From Pseudomonadota bacterium (lineage in GTDB: Bacteria; Pseudomonadota; Gammaproteobacteria; Halothiobacillales; Halothiobacillaceae): a DNA stretch of 11,153 bases. The stretch spans positions 1 through 11,153 of the forward strand of contig JAJYPA010000245.1 in assembly GCA_021795795.1 (NCBI GenBank), read 5' to 3'. Below, one piece after another: positions 1 to 6,277 of this stretch (position 1 is its first letter; every line of letters starts with the position of its first letter). A program made the translations under genes and the position numbers. The notes below the pieces were generated by a model. The model was given only the letters and a program-made list of their open reading frames with translations. It made no database searches and was not told the origin of the DNA.

Positions 1-2
1 AT

Positions 3-233
3 TATCTGCGTCCTATCTTTGCGGGATTTCCAGCGAGTAGGCGGCATGTCTCACCTGGTTTACATGCAGATATCACTTTATGGGCAGCGATATCTGCCCC
101 CCAGCGATCGTGTGACCGGCGCTACCGGATAGAATTAGTTGAGGAAATCACACCGGGTGAATTCGTCATAGCGCCGTTCCGGGAAAAAGACAGAAAAGGC
201 TTGGAAGACAGCATCAATACCTGGCTTGAATAG
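3..233 (+). CDS. C-terminal end of an unrecognised protein (partial, 5' end outside window)
   Basis: The frame beginning at base 3 is open from the window edge to a TAG at 231-233, giving 76 residues with no start inside the window. The last third looks like normal protein: it contains ELVEEITPGEFVIAPFRE and ends in a charged helix-like tail, DRKGLEDSINTWLE. The first half is rich in Arg, Ala and Pro. I do not recognise the family, and no catalytic motif or membrane segment is visible. About 100 bases separate it from the next likely start, with hairpins in between. It might be the last gene of an operon continuing into the microORF and HicA-like gene. The frame could be open by chance, but its composition and position argue mildly for a real gene. 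Confidence 0.5.
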   Translation, partial: YLRPIFAGFPASRRHVSPGLHADITLWAAISAPQRSCDRRYRIELVEEITPGEFVIAPFREKDRKGLEDSINTWLE

Positions 234-270
234 TTTCTCGCCATCTCAATCAATTAGCTTTTGTAGAGTA

Positions 271-313
271 CGAGGTACGCCTCGGGCCCGTGCTCACTCC
301 CTAATTCCGAGGC
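271..313 (+). promoter_or_regulatory. Leader with two mutually exclusive hairpins
   Basis: CGAGG (271-275) can pair with CCTCG (280-284) across a TACG tetraloop. Alternatively GCCTCGG (279-285) can pair with CCGAGGC (307-313) across a 21-base loop. Both stems use bases 280-284, so only one can form at a time. The longer hairpin ends 6 bases before the AAGGAGA ribosome binding site of the microORF at 333. No U-run follows, so it does not look like a simple intrinsic terminator. A role in controlling the downstream start is inference. Confidence 0.35.
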
Positions 314-332
314 ACATTGAAGGAGAAATATC

Positions 333-413
333 ATGACATACCTGGAAAATGCACCTAGCAAGACTGGCAAAACGAGCGGTGGTGGCCGCGGCAACAACCC
401 TCCTCGCGGGTAA
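333..413 (+). CDS. 26-aa Gly/Pro-rich microORF of unknown function
   Basis: ATG at 333 is preceded by AAGGAGA with good spacing (about 7 bases), one of the best Shine-Dalgarno sequences in the window, and the frame ends at TAA 411-413. The product is a polar 26-residue peptide whose second half is Gly/Asn/Pro-rich, with GGGRGNNPPRG at the extreme C-terminus. It has no Cys, no hydrophobic segment and no signal peptide, so it is unlikely to be a membrane toxin. The HicA-like gene starts 61 bases downstream. It could be a small cofactor, a modified-peptide precursor, or a leader peptide controlling the downstream gene; the sequence cannot separate these. No maturation enzyme is visible in the window. 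The ribosome binding site is the main support for a real gene. Confidence 0.5.
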   Translation: MTYLENAPSKTGKTSGGGRGNNPPRG

Positions 414-422
414 TTGGTGCTA

Positions 423-453
423 GGGGATCTGTGCCTAACCGGGATGGATCCCC
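423..453 (+). repeat. Inverted repeat between microORF and HicA-like gene
   Basis: GGGGATC (423-429) is complementary to GATCCCC (447-453), with a 17-base loop. It lies 10 bases after the microORF stop and 21 bases before the HicA-like start. There is no T-run after it, so it could be an operator or an mRNA structure tuning expression of the downstream gene; the role is not established. Confidence 0.35.
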
Positions 454-474
454 CTACCAAGAGCGTACACTGGT

Positions 475-684
475 ATGAAATACTCGACAGACAAGGAAGT
501 AAATAGACTTGTGCGCAATCTTGTGCGGGATGGTTGGTCATTTCACCGAGGGAAGAAGCATGGAAGAATCTCTCCGCCGTCTGGAAACCAGGTGCTTACG
601 ATCCGCGGTTCTCCAAGTGACTGGCGGGCATTTCTGAACTTCAGTAGGGATGTTCAGCATGTGCAATACCCCATTACAAGCTAA
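475..684 (+). CDS. HicA-like small protein (putative mRNA interferase fold), no HicB visible
   Basis: This 69-residue basic protein has the layout of HicA toxins: an N-terminal helix (about residues 5-20), the Gly of RDGW, a basic strand with FHRGKKHGRI (candidate catalytic His29), then a strand containing QVLTIRG and a C-terminal helix PSDWRAFLNFSRDV. HicA proteins are small dsRBD-fold ribonucleases that cut mRNA and are normally paired with a HicB antitoxin. Here no HicB-like ORF follows; the next coding trace is a zinc-ribbon remnant. The usual G-S-H signature is changed to K-K-H, so activity is uncertain. The ATG has only a weak ribosome binding site. It may work with the microORF or the truncated upstream gene rather than as a toxin. 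The family call is by motif pattern only. Confidence 0.55.
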   Translation: MKYSTDKEVNRLVRNLVRDGWSFHRGKKHGRISPPSGNQVLTIRGSPSDWRAFLNFSRDVQHVQYPITS

Positions 685-734
685 TAACGGAGCTGTCAAA
701 TTATTGGGGGTACCTGACTGCTACGGCTGGATAA

Positions 735-932
735 ATTTCAACCCGATACCCTGTTCCTTACTCCCAATTCGTCAGTAGCCAAAAATGCCCGGCCTGCAAG
801 AAACCGACTTTCAAGAATGAAACCAAAGCGGGGGAAATATATTTTCGCTGTGGCGAATGTAAAGCTGCTTGGTGGCCTGATCGGAAGGATGAGGGCAAAC
901 TGGGAACAGAGGGGGAGGCGAAAACCACCTGA
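735..932 (+). pseudogene. Zinc-ribbon protein remnant, start missing, possible frameshift
   Basis: This frame ends at TGA 930-932 and encodes a clear zinc ribbon: CPAC, then 17 residues, then CGEC, followed by an acidic/basic tail. The frame opens after a TAA at 732-734 but has no ATG, GTG or TTG before the first Cys; the only option is ATT at 735. Just before the ribbon, bases 781-785 are a run of five A. One more A would join the +1-phase frame (open from 718, reading DKFQPDTLFLTPNSSVAK) to the ribbon, so an indel there is plausible. I read this as a decayed or frameshifted gene; recoding at the A-run is a less likely alternative. A good terminator follows at 959-979. The ribbon might have served a nuclease or topoisomerase-like partner, but this is not shown. 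Confidence 0.45.
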
Positions 933-958
933 GTATCGGTATAGTGCCGAGCTTGAAG

Positions 959-979
959 CCCGGCAAGACCGGGATTTTT
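959..979 (+). terminator. Rho-independent terminator
   Basis: CCCGG (959-963), loop CAAGA, CCGGG (969-973), one A and then TTTTT (975-979): a short GC-rich stem followed by a T-run. It closes the left-hand plus-strand group ending with the zinc-ribbon frame. Confidence 0.7.
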
Positions 980-989
980 CACCGTAAAA

Positions 990-1030
990 AATATTGAAAT
1001 AATACTATTTCAATATTAAAAAAGAATTAA
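990..1030. repeat. AT-rich perfect palindrome plus repeat copy A (possible RHH/ParA operator-like site)
   Basis: AATATTGAAATA (990-1001) and TATTTCAATATT (1006-1017) form a perfect 12-base inverted repeat around a 4-base spacer. Bases 1001-1030 match 2036-2065, in front of parA, at 25 of 30 positions, including AATATTAAA and AGAATTAA. This is therefore a second copy of the parA leader sequence. Read on the minus strand the hairpin is followed by TTTTTT and lies 29 bases past the NERD stop, so it might also weakly terminate that gene. Binding by the ribbon-helix-helix protein is inference. Confidence 0.55.
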
Positions 1031-1058
1031 AACAACTGGGCCGTTTATATTGATACAG

Positions 1059-1778
1059 CTACATGGGGACAATTCCTCTGCATTCCGGGTAACGCGAGCA
1101 ACCCCAAAATTCATTACCGGCTTTCTCACCCTTTTTAACCATCCGTTTGACCATACTGTTGCTACATTTTGGGCAGGTCGGATTACTTGACTCACGTTCA
1201 GCAAGTTCTGGTGTTTCGGCATGTCGTTCCTTGAGCGACGCCACATGCGATTTGTGGGTAGACCAGGTTCGTGGCAGCTTTCCGGTCTGGATAGCCTCCA
1301 CGATCTGGTTGACTTCCTCATCGCTGAATAAGATTGTTGATTTGTTTTTAATATACGAGGCGTATCCTTTATCCAAGACATTTTCTGGCATGTCGGATTT
1401 GAAGGTTCCATTTCCCCAGAACATTACCAGCGAATGAAACTTGTCATGTTCTATTCCCAAGAAATCAGATAGACATTTGGTATGGCGGTAATTTTGCCGA
1501 AGCGGATTCTGAAATTTGAATTTCTTGCCACCAGGCAGTGATTGCGTCCACTCGGCTGATTTGTCATTGCCAAATATCCATCCACTCATATTCTTGGTTT
1601 CAATCACGAAGATGCCATATCGGGAGACGATAACGTGATCAATCTGAGTAGTTCCGTCAGGGGTTGGTATGGTGACGTTGTTCAACTCGCGATATATGTT
1701 TTTGTCCAACAGGATTTTATGGGCAAGTGAACCCATGGCTTCACCAATAAATCCTTTAAACATCGCCTTAAAACCCAT
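1059..1778 (-). CDS. NERD-domain (nuclease-related) protein with C-terminal topoisomerase-type zinc ribbon
   Basis: The 239-residue product begins with a NERD domain: IGEAMGSLAH near residues 11-20 (candidate Glu13), TTQIDHVIV with Asp47, and GIFVIETKN with Glu60 and Lys62. These match the D...ExK core of PD-(D/E)XK-like nucleases. The C-terminus carries a C4 ribbon of the topoisomerase I type, with Cys202, Cys205, Cys227 and Cys233 (CPKC ... CSRYPEC). NERD proteins are predicted nucleases; substrate and role here are unknown, though DNA processing or defence is likely. I chose ATG at 1778 because TTAGGGGGAAAGAA lies directly upstream; the frame extends to another ATG at 1838 without such a site. 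It is the only minus-strand gene and is flanked by copies of the AT-rich repeat. A TATAAT (minus strand, 1933-1938) is a weak promoter candidate. Confidence 0.85.
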   Translation of the reverse strand: MGFKAMFKGFIGEAMGSLAHKILLDKNIYRELNNVTIPTPDGTTQIDHVIVSRYGIFVIETKNMSGWIFGNDKSAEWTQSLPGGKKFKFQNPLRQNYRHTKCLSDFLGIEHDKFHSLVMFWGNGTFKSDMPENVLDKGYASYIKNKSTILFSDEEVNQIVEAIQTGKLPRTWSTHKSHVASLKERHAETPELAERESSNPTCPKCSNSMVKRMVKKGEKAGNEFWGCSRYPECRGIVPM

Positions 1779-2004
1779 TTCTTTCCCCCTAAGCGAATCT
1801 GTACTTGAGAGCGCGAAATCCACACGGCAGACTACCACGGCATTTGTTCATCATTGCTGACAAGCTCGCCAATTACCGGTTTGAGATTACAATCATCACT
1901 CCAATCTGGAAAGACATAGATTGAACCCTCACATTATAGGGCGTGGGCGTGTCTGATTCATCGATCTGACAGAATTCTTCGAGCAATAATGGACTGAATG
2001 GAGA

Positions 2005-2032
2005 TTGACTGATGCATCATTGACGATATAAT
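2005..2032 (+). promoter_or_regulatory. Sigma70-type promoter of parA
   Basis: TTGACT (2005-2010), a 16-base spacer and a perfect TATAAT (2027-2032) stand 34 bases before the parA start. The expected transcript start falls at the AT-rich palindrome 2043-2056, so a protein bound there would block transcription. The rest of the 1779-2004 stretch between the divergent NERD and parA genes shows no convincing gene. Confidence 0.7.
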
Positions 2033-2035
2033 AAC

Positions 2036-2065
2036 AATATCGTTTTAATATTAAAATAGAATTAA
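2036..2065. repeat. Repeat copy B with 14-bp palindrome in parA leader (putative operator/centromere)
   Basis: TTTTAATATTAAAA (2043-2056) is a perfect palindrome located between the -10 box and the parA start. The 30-base block matches copy A (1001-1030) at 25 positions. Its core AATATTAAA also occurs at 2707-2715 after parA. In plasmid partition cassettes with ribbon-helix-helix partners, such sites upstream of the ATPase gene serve as operator and centromere; that role here is inferred. Confidence 0.55.
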
Positions 2066-2066
2066 C

Positions 2067-2708
2067 ATGATTGTCACTGTTGGCAACACAAAAGGTGGCG
2101 TGGGCAAGACCACGCTGGCCGTGAATCTCGCCATTGCGCGTGCGTTGCAGGGGCGGGATGTCTGGCTGGTTGATGGCGATCGTCAAGGCACTGCCCAGAT
2201 GGCTATCAGTATCCGGGCGGAGGCTGGAAGTCAGCCCGGCATAGCGTGCGCGACTTATCCCGATGGGCCGACGTTGCGCGCTCAGGTAAAGCAGCAGGCG
2301 GCCAAATTCGACGACATTATCATCGACGCGGGTGGGCGCGATTCGTCAGCGCTGCGGGCGGCACTGGTGCTGTCGGATGTGTTGCTGGTTCCGTTTCAGC
2401 CGCGTAGTTACGATGTCTGGGCGCTCAACGACATTGCTGTGCTGGTGGATGAGGCGCGCAGCGTGCGTGATGGTTTGCGAGCAGTGGCGATTCTGAACTG
2501 CGCGGATCCCGGCGAGTTGTCCAGTGACAATCTGGAAGCGGCTGCAGCGGTGGGGGATGTTCCCCAATTCGAGTATCTGGCCACCCCGATCCGCCGCCGG
2601 AAAGCATTTGCCAATGCTGCTGGGGCGGGGCTGTCCGTGCTGGAACAAAAACCGATGGACAAGAAGGCGGTAGAAGAGTTAAATGCACTTGTTGCAGCAT
2701 TATTTTAA
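2067..2708 (+). CDS. parA: ParA-family partition ATPase (short, ParF-like type Ib)
   Basis: The 213-residue protein starts directly with the deviant Walker A motif, NTKGGVGKTT (KGGVGKTT at residues 9-16). WLVDGDRQGTA follows (Asp36, Asp38), in place of the common D-x-D-P-Q-G, then the Walker B-like IIIDAGG (Asp87) and the late segment TPIRRRKAFANAAGAG. The missing N-terminal DNA-binding domain and the short length fit type Ib partition ATPases such as ParF, which position plasmid DNA on the nucleoid using ATP and need a small DNA-binding partner. The gene 39 bases downstream encodes a ribbon-helix-helix protein, matching this arrangement. No clear Shine-Dalgarno precedes the ATG. The strong upstream promoter overlaps a palindromic leader, suggesting autorepression. 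It points to a plasmid, integrative element or island; no replication gene is visible. Confidence 0.9.
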   Translation: MIVTVGNTKGGVGKTTLAVNLAIARALQGRDVWLVDGDRQGTAQMAISIRAEAGSQPGIACATYPDGPTLRAQVKQQAAKFDDIIIDAGGRDSSALRAALVLSDVLLVPFQPRSYDVWALNDIAVLVDEARSVRDGLRAVAILNCADPGELSSDNLEAAAAVGDVPQFEYLATPIRRRKAFANAAGAGLSVLEQKPMDKKAVEELNALVAALF

Positions 2709-2734
2709 TATTAAAGTAATACTGAAAAAGTATT
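2704..2734. repeat. AT-rich palindromes between parA and the RHH gene (site C)
   Basis: TTTAATATTAAA (2704-2715) is a perfect palindrome overlapping the parA stop codon and sharing its core with copies A and B. It is followed by AATACT (2718-2723) and AGTATT (2729-2734), an inverted repeat with a 5-base spacer. TAATACT also occurs in site A (1000-1006). These could be a further binding site for the downstream RHH protein. Confidence 0.5.
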
Positions 2735-2747
2735 GATAGGATATGAA

Positions 2748-3011
2748 ATGGCAATTACGAAGCCGAAGACAAAAATACCGGATTCCTCAGCTGCGGCCGA
2801 TACTTTTATTTCGGGAGCGCCTGATGCTGCACGGACAAGGGGCGTCAAGAAGGGTAACAAACAGCAAATCAGTCTGACCATTGCGCCAACGCTGCTTGCG
2901 AAGGTGGATGAACTGGCCGCCGAGCTGGGGCAATCCCGAGCTGCAATTATCAACATGGCAATTTATCGAGCTGTGGAGCATGGGCTGATTATTGATGGAA
3001 TAAAACGATAA
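2748..3011 (+). CDS. Ribbon-helix-helix DNA-binding protein, probable ParA partner
   Basis: The 87-residue product has a flexible, Lys/Ala-rich N-terminal tail (about 1-38), then a ribbon strand QQISLTI (39-45), helix A (about 47-60, LLAKVDELAAEL) and helix B (about 62-78, SRAAIINMAIYRAVEHG). This is the CopG/Arc/ParG-type fold, which binds operator DNA as a dimer through the strand. Disordered basic tails are typical of ParG-like partition proteins, where they stimulate the ATPase. I chose ATG 2748, which has TAGGA upstream; a TTG at 2733 in the same frame is less likely. Being cotranscribed with parA, it is the natural candidate to bind the three AT-rich palindromic sites. A plain antitoxin-like regulator of the neighbouring genes is the alternative. 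Confidence 0.8.
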   Translation: MAITKPKTKIPDSSAAADTFISGAPDAARTRGVKKGNKQQISLTIAPTLLAKVDELAAELGQSRAAIINMAIYRAVEHGLIIDGIKR

Positions 3012-3036
3012 TTGATGGTGAGAACATTACATAAGC

Positions 3037-3065
3037 TCAACAATCAAGTGCAATGTTGTCATAAT
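3037..3065 (+). promoter_or_regulatory. Weak promoter candidate placing helicase mRNA near its ATG
   Basis: TCAACA (3037-3042), 17 bases, CATAAT (3060-3065). The -10 box ends 5 bases before the helicase ATG, so the transcript would begin at or next to the start codon, and no Shine-Dalgarno is seen there. The -35 match is only four of six, so the call is tentative. Confidence 0.3.
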
Positions 3066-3070
3066 TTGCC

Positions 3071-6000
3071 ATGAAACTAGTCCACAACATAGGCACCGAC
3101 CGCGTCATTGACCTGATTCGTCCGTATCTGAAACCAGGCAGTCAGTTTGATTGTGTGACCCCGGTACTTTCCTTGTTTGCTTTTGCCGAGTTACGTGGAT
3201 CGCTTTTCAGCTTGGATAAAGTGCAGCTGATATTACCCGCTGACGATACTGCGCTTGGGTTTCTTGGCGGTGATGGTGATCGCGCCGCTCGCAATCGCCT
3301 GCAGGTGCGCTGGTTGGCAATACAATGCGCCAAGTGGATAAACGATAAAGTAGAGTTGCAGCGTGCGCTCGGGCCGGTACCTCAAGGCGCAGCGGTGGTG
3401 CGCGATGGGCACGGTATTCCTGAGCAGGTCGTGCTGGGTTCTTTCGCTTTTAGTACCGACGGCTTGGGATTGACCCCAGGTAACCCGCTGAATCTAATCC
3501 AGGCATCTGAGTCAGTCGATGAGGCAAGCCAACTTGCCCGTTGGTTTGATCAACAATGGACGGCCTTGCGCGCCCAGCCCGGCCAGAACCACTCAGCACG
3601 CACAGCGCTGATTCAAGCCTTGCAGGCGATGGGAGAGCACCGAGACCCGTTCACCCTCTATACGCTCATCCTGCATCACCTGTTTCGTGACAGCGGCAAC
3701 GAGATGGACGAGGAGCGTATCGTTAAATCCGCCACGGGTATCCGCAACACGGTGGTGTGGAAGAAACTGTTCAAGTTCCAACGCGATGGCGTGGTAGGCG
3801 CTATCGACAAGCTGAATCGTTTTGGTGGCTGCATCATCGCTGATAGCGTCGGCTTGGGCAAGACATTCGAAGCGCTGGCTATCATCAAGTACCACGAGCT
3901 GCGAAATGATCGTGTGCTGGTGCTGGCACCCAAGCGCCTGCGCGATAACTGGACGCTCTACAAGACCAACGACAAGCGGAATGTGCTGGCAGCGGATCGC
4001 CTTAATTATGATGTTCTGAATCATACTGACCTTTCGCGCGATGGCGGCACATCTGGAGACATCGACTTGTCCCATGTGAACTGGGGCAACTACGACCTGG
4101 TGGTGATCGACGAATCGCACAACTTTCGCAACAAGGCCACGCACAAGGGAAAAGAATCCCGCTACGACCGCCTGATGCGCAGAATCATCAAGGAGGGCGT
4201 CAAGACGCGTGTTCTGATGCTGTCGGCCACTCCAGTCAATAATCGCTTGGCCGATCTACGCAATCAGATCGCCTTCGTCACCGAAGGGGTCGACACAGCA
4301 CTACTGGAACATGGCATTGCCAGCATCGAAGCAACCACTCGCAAGGCACAAGCCCAGTTCAATCGATGGTTGGAAATGGGTGAGTCGGACAAGACGCCGA
4401 CCAAGCTGGTCGAAATGCTGGGCTTTGATTATTTCACCCTGCTGGATCATCTCACCATTGCCCGCTCGCGCAGGCACATTGAAAAGTACTACGGCACCAG
4501 TGAAACAGGCCGTTTTCCAGATCGCTTGCCGCCGATCAACATCAAGGCCGATGTGGATCTGGCGGGCGAGTTTCGCGCTGTCCGGGATATTAACCAGGAG
4601 ATTCGACGCCTCAATCTGGCCAGCTATGCCCCGTTGCGTTACGTCCTGCCTCACAAGCAGGCCGCGTACGACGCCAAATACAGCACCCGGATTCGTGGCG
4701 GCGAGAGTTTCTTCCGTCAGTCAGACCGTGAAGAAAGCCTGATTCACCTGTTGCGCGTGAATGTGCTCAAGCGCATGGAAAGCGCGGTGTCATCCTTCAC
4801 GCAGACCATCCAGCGGCAATTGAAGGATGTGGAAGCGACTTTGGCGCATATCGAAGCGCATGCCGAGGGTATTGAGGAAATCGACATCGCCGACGTCGAT
4901 ATCGACGACCCGGCCTTCGAGACCCTGCTGGTCGGGCGCAAGGTCAAGGTGCTGCTCAGTGATGTCGATCTCATCCGCTGGAAGCAAGACCTGATCGAAG
5001 ACCGTAACCGTTTGGCCACACTGCTGGCAGCGGCCATGCAGGTTAATGCCGCACGTGATGCGAAGCTCGCCAAACTGCGCGAAATGATCGAGCACAAATG
5101 TCGCCACCCCATCAACTCAGGCAACCGCAAAATCATCGTTTTCACCGCCTTTGCCGACACCGCGCAGTATCTTTATGCGCAACTGGCTCCCTGGGCCAAA
5201 AGCACGCTGAGTATTGATGCCGCACTGGTGACAGGCAGCGCTGGTATTCAGACTACGCTTTCTGGCCTACCCAAGAACATGAGCAGCGTTTTGTCTGCGT
5301 TTGCGCCCCGCGCCAAGGAGCGGCCTGCCGAGCTTGCAGCGGAAGGTGAGCTGGATTTGCTGATTGCCACCGACTGCATTTCCGAGGGGCAAAACCTTCA
5401 GGACTGCGACTGGCTGATCAACTACGACATTCACTGGAACCCGGTGCGCATCATCCAGCGTTTTGGCCGGATCGATCGCATTGGCTCACCTAATCAGAGC
5501 ATCCAATTAGTCAATTTTTGGCCAAACATGGAGCTGGAGGAATATATCAACCTGGAACAGCGGGTGAGCGGGCGCATGGTGCTGCTCGATATTTCCGCCA
5601 CCGGCGAAGAAAACCTCATCGAGCAGCAATCCGGCAACCCGATGAACGATCTGGAATACCGGCGCAAGCAATTGCTCAAACTGCAAGACACCGTCATTGA
5701 TCTGGAAGACCTGTCCACTGGCGTATCCATCACCGACCTGACGCTCACCGATTTCCGCATCGACCTAGCCCAATACATCAAGGCGCATCCCGGCAAGCTG
5801 GAGGGCTTGCCCTTGGGGGCATATGCCGTCACCACCAGCATCGATGCCGATATATCGCCCGGCATTATCTTCTGTCTGCGGGCGGAAGGTACCGCCGCCA
5901 TCAAAGTGGCCGAACCGGGCTACCCCCTGTCACCGCACTATCTGGTCCATATAGGAGATGACGGCGCTGTGCTGCTGCCGTACACCCAAGCCAAACGCAT

Positions 6001-6277
6001 TCTCGACCGACTCAAGCGCTTGGCTTTGGGGCGCGACCTGCCCGATGTCGCCGCAGCCAATCACTTTGACAAAGTTACCAAACAGGGTGAAGACATGCGT
6101 CACGCGCAAAAGCTGCTCGCGGCCGCCGTGGCTTCCGTGGTTGGCAAAAATGAAGAGCGTGCGGTTGCCAGCCTGTTTTCGACAGGTGGTACGCACGCAA
6201 TGAAGGGGGAATTTGCGGGCAGCAATGACTTTGAGGTAGTGGCCTTCTTGGTCGTTCTGACCGAGGACGAGGCATGA
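3071..6277 (+). CDS. SNF2-type helicase/translocase with degenerate PLD-like N-terminal domain
   Basis: The 1068-residue protein has two parts. Residues about 1-170 resemble a PLD-type nuclease domain (DRVIDLIRPYL, SLFAFAEL, VQLILP, then GSFAFSTDGLGL and a final WFDQQW), but the H-x-K of the HKD motif is not recognisable, so this domain is probably non-catalytic. From about 240 it is a superfamily 2 SNF2-like motor: Walker A DSVGLGKT (258-265), DESH (347-350), LSATP (384-388), motif V TDCISEGQNLQ and motif VI QRFGRIDRIGS (796-806). A charged, partly coiled-coil insertion lies around 560-660. It likely moves along DNA using ATP as the motor of the restriction cluster. No PD-(D/E)XK nuclease motif is evident. 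Its stop overlaps the DUF4391 start (ATGA), indicating translational coupling. No Shine-Dalgarno precedes the ATG. Confidence 0.9.
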   Translation: MKLVHNIGTDRVIDLIRPYLKPGSQFDCVTPVLSLFAFAELRGSLFSLDKVQLILPADDTALGFLGGDGDRAARNRLQVRWLAIQCAKWINDKVELQRALGPVPQGAAVVRDGHGIPEQVVLGSFAFSTDGLGLTPGNPLNLIQASESVDEASQLARWFDQQWTALRAQPGQNHSARTALIQALQAMGEHRDPFTLYTLILHHLFRDSGNEMDEERIVKSATGIRNTVVWKKLFKFQRDGVVGAIDKLNRFGGCIIADSVGLGKTFEALAIIKYHELRNDRVLVLAPKRLRDNWTLYKTNDKRNVLAADRLNYDVLNHTDLSRDGGTSGDIDLSHVNWGNYDLVVIDESHNFRNKATHKGKESRYDRLMRRIIKEGVKTRVLMLSATPVNNRLADLRNQIAFVTEGVDTALLEHGIASIEATTRKAQAQFNRWLEMGESDKTPTKLVEMLGFDYFTLLDHLTIARSRRHIEKYYGTSETGRFPDRLPPINIKADVDLAGEFRAVRDINQEIRRLNLASYAPLRYVLPHKQAAYDAKYSTRIRGGESFFRQSDREESLIHLLRVNVLKRMESAVSSFTQTIQRQLKDVEATLAHIEAHAEGIEEIDIADVDIDDPAFETLLVGRKVKVLLSDVDLIRWKQDLIEDRNRLATLLAAAMQVNAARDAKLAKLREMIEHKCRHPINSGNRKIIVFTAFADTAQYLYAQLAPWAKSTLSIDAALVTGSAGIQTTLSGLPKNMSSVLSAFAPRAKERPAELAAEGELDLLIATDCISEGQNLQDCDWLINYDIHWNPVRIIQRFGRIDRIGSPNQSIQLVNFWPNMELEEYINLEQRVSGRMVLLDISATGEENLIEQQSGNPMNDLEYRRKQLLKLQDTVIDLEDLSTGVSITDLTLTDFRIDLAQYIKAHPGKLEGLPLGAYAVTTSIDADISPGIIFCLRAEGTAAIKVAEPGYPLSPHYLVHIGDDGAVLLPYTQAKRILDRLKRLALGRDLPDVAAANHFDKVTKQGEDMRHAQKLLAAAVASVVGKNEERAVASLFSTGGTHAMKGEFAGSNDFEVVAFLVVLTEDEA

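Noticed and set aside
254..541. 95-codon minus-strand open frame over the microORF/HicA-like region
   Set aside because: Low-complexity Pro/Leu translation, opposite two plus-strand genes, one with a strong ribosome binding site.
1016..1411. 131-codon minus-strand frame overlapping the NERD gene
   Set aside because: Out of frame with the NERD/zinc-ribbon reading frame, which has clear catalytic and Cys motifs.
3593..4144. 183-codon minus-strand open frame inside the helicase
   Set aside because: Antisense to the helicase region containing Walker A and DESH motifs; a shadow frame.
3071..6277. Assignment of the cluster to DISARM
   Set aside because: A SNF2-like helicase and a methyltransferase are shared features, but DrmA, DrmB (DUF1998) and a separate DrmC are absent, and the methyltransferase is type III-like.
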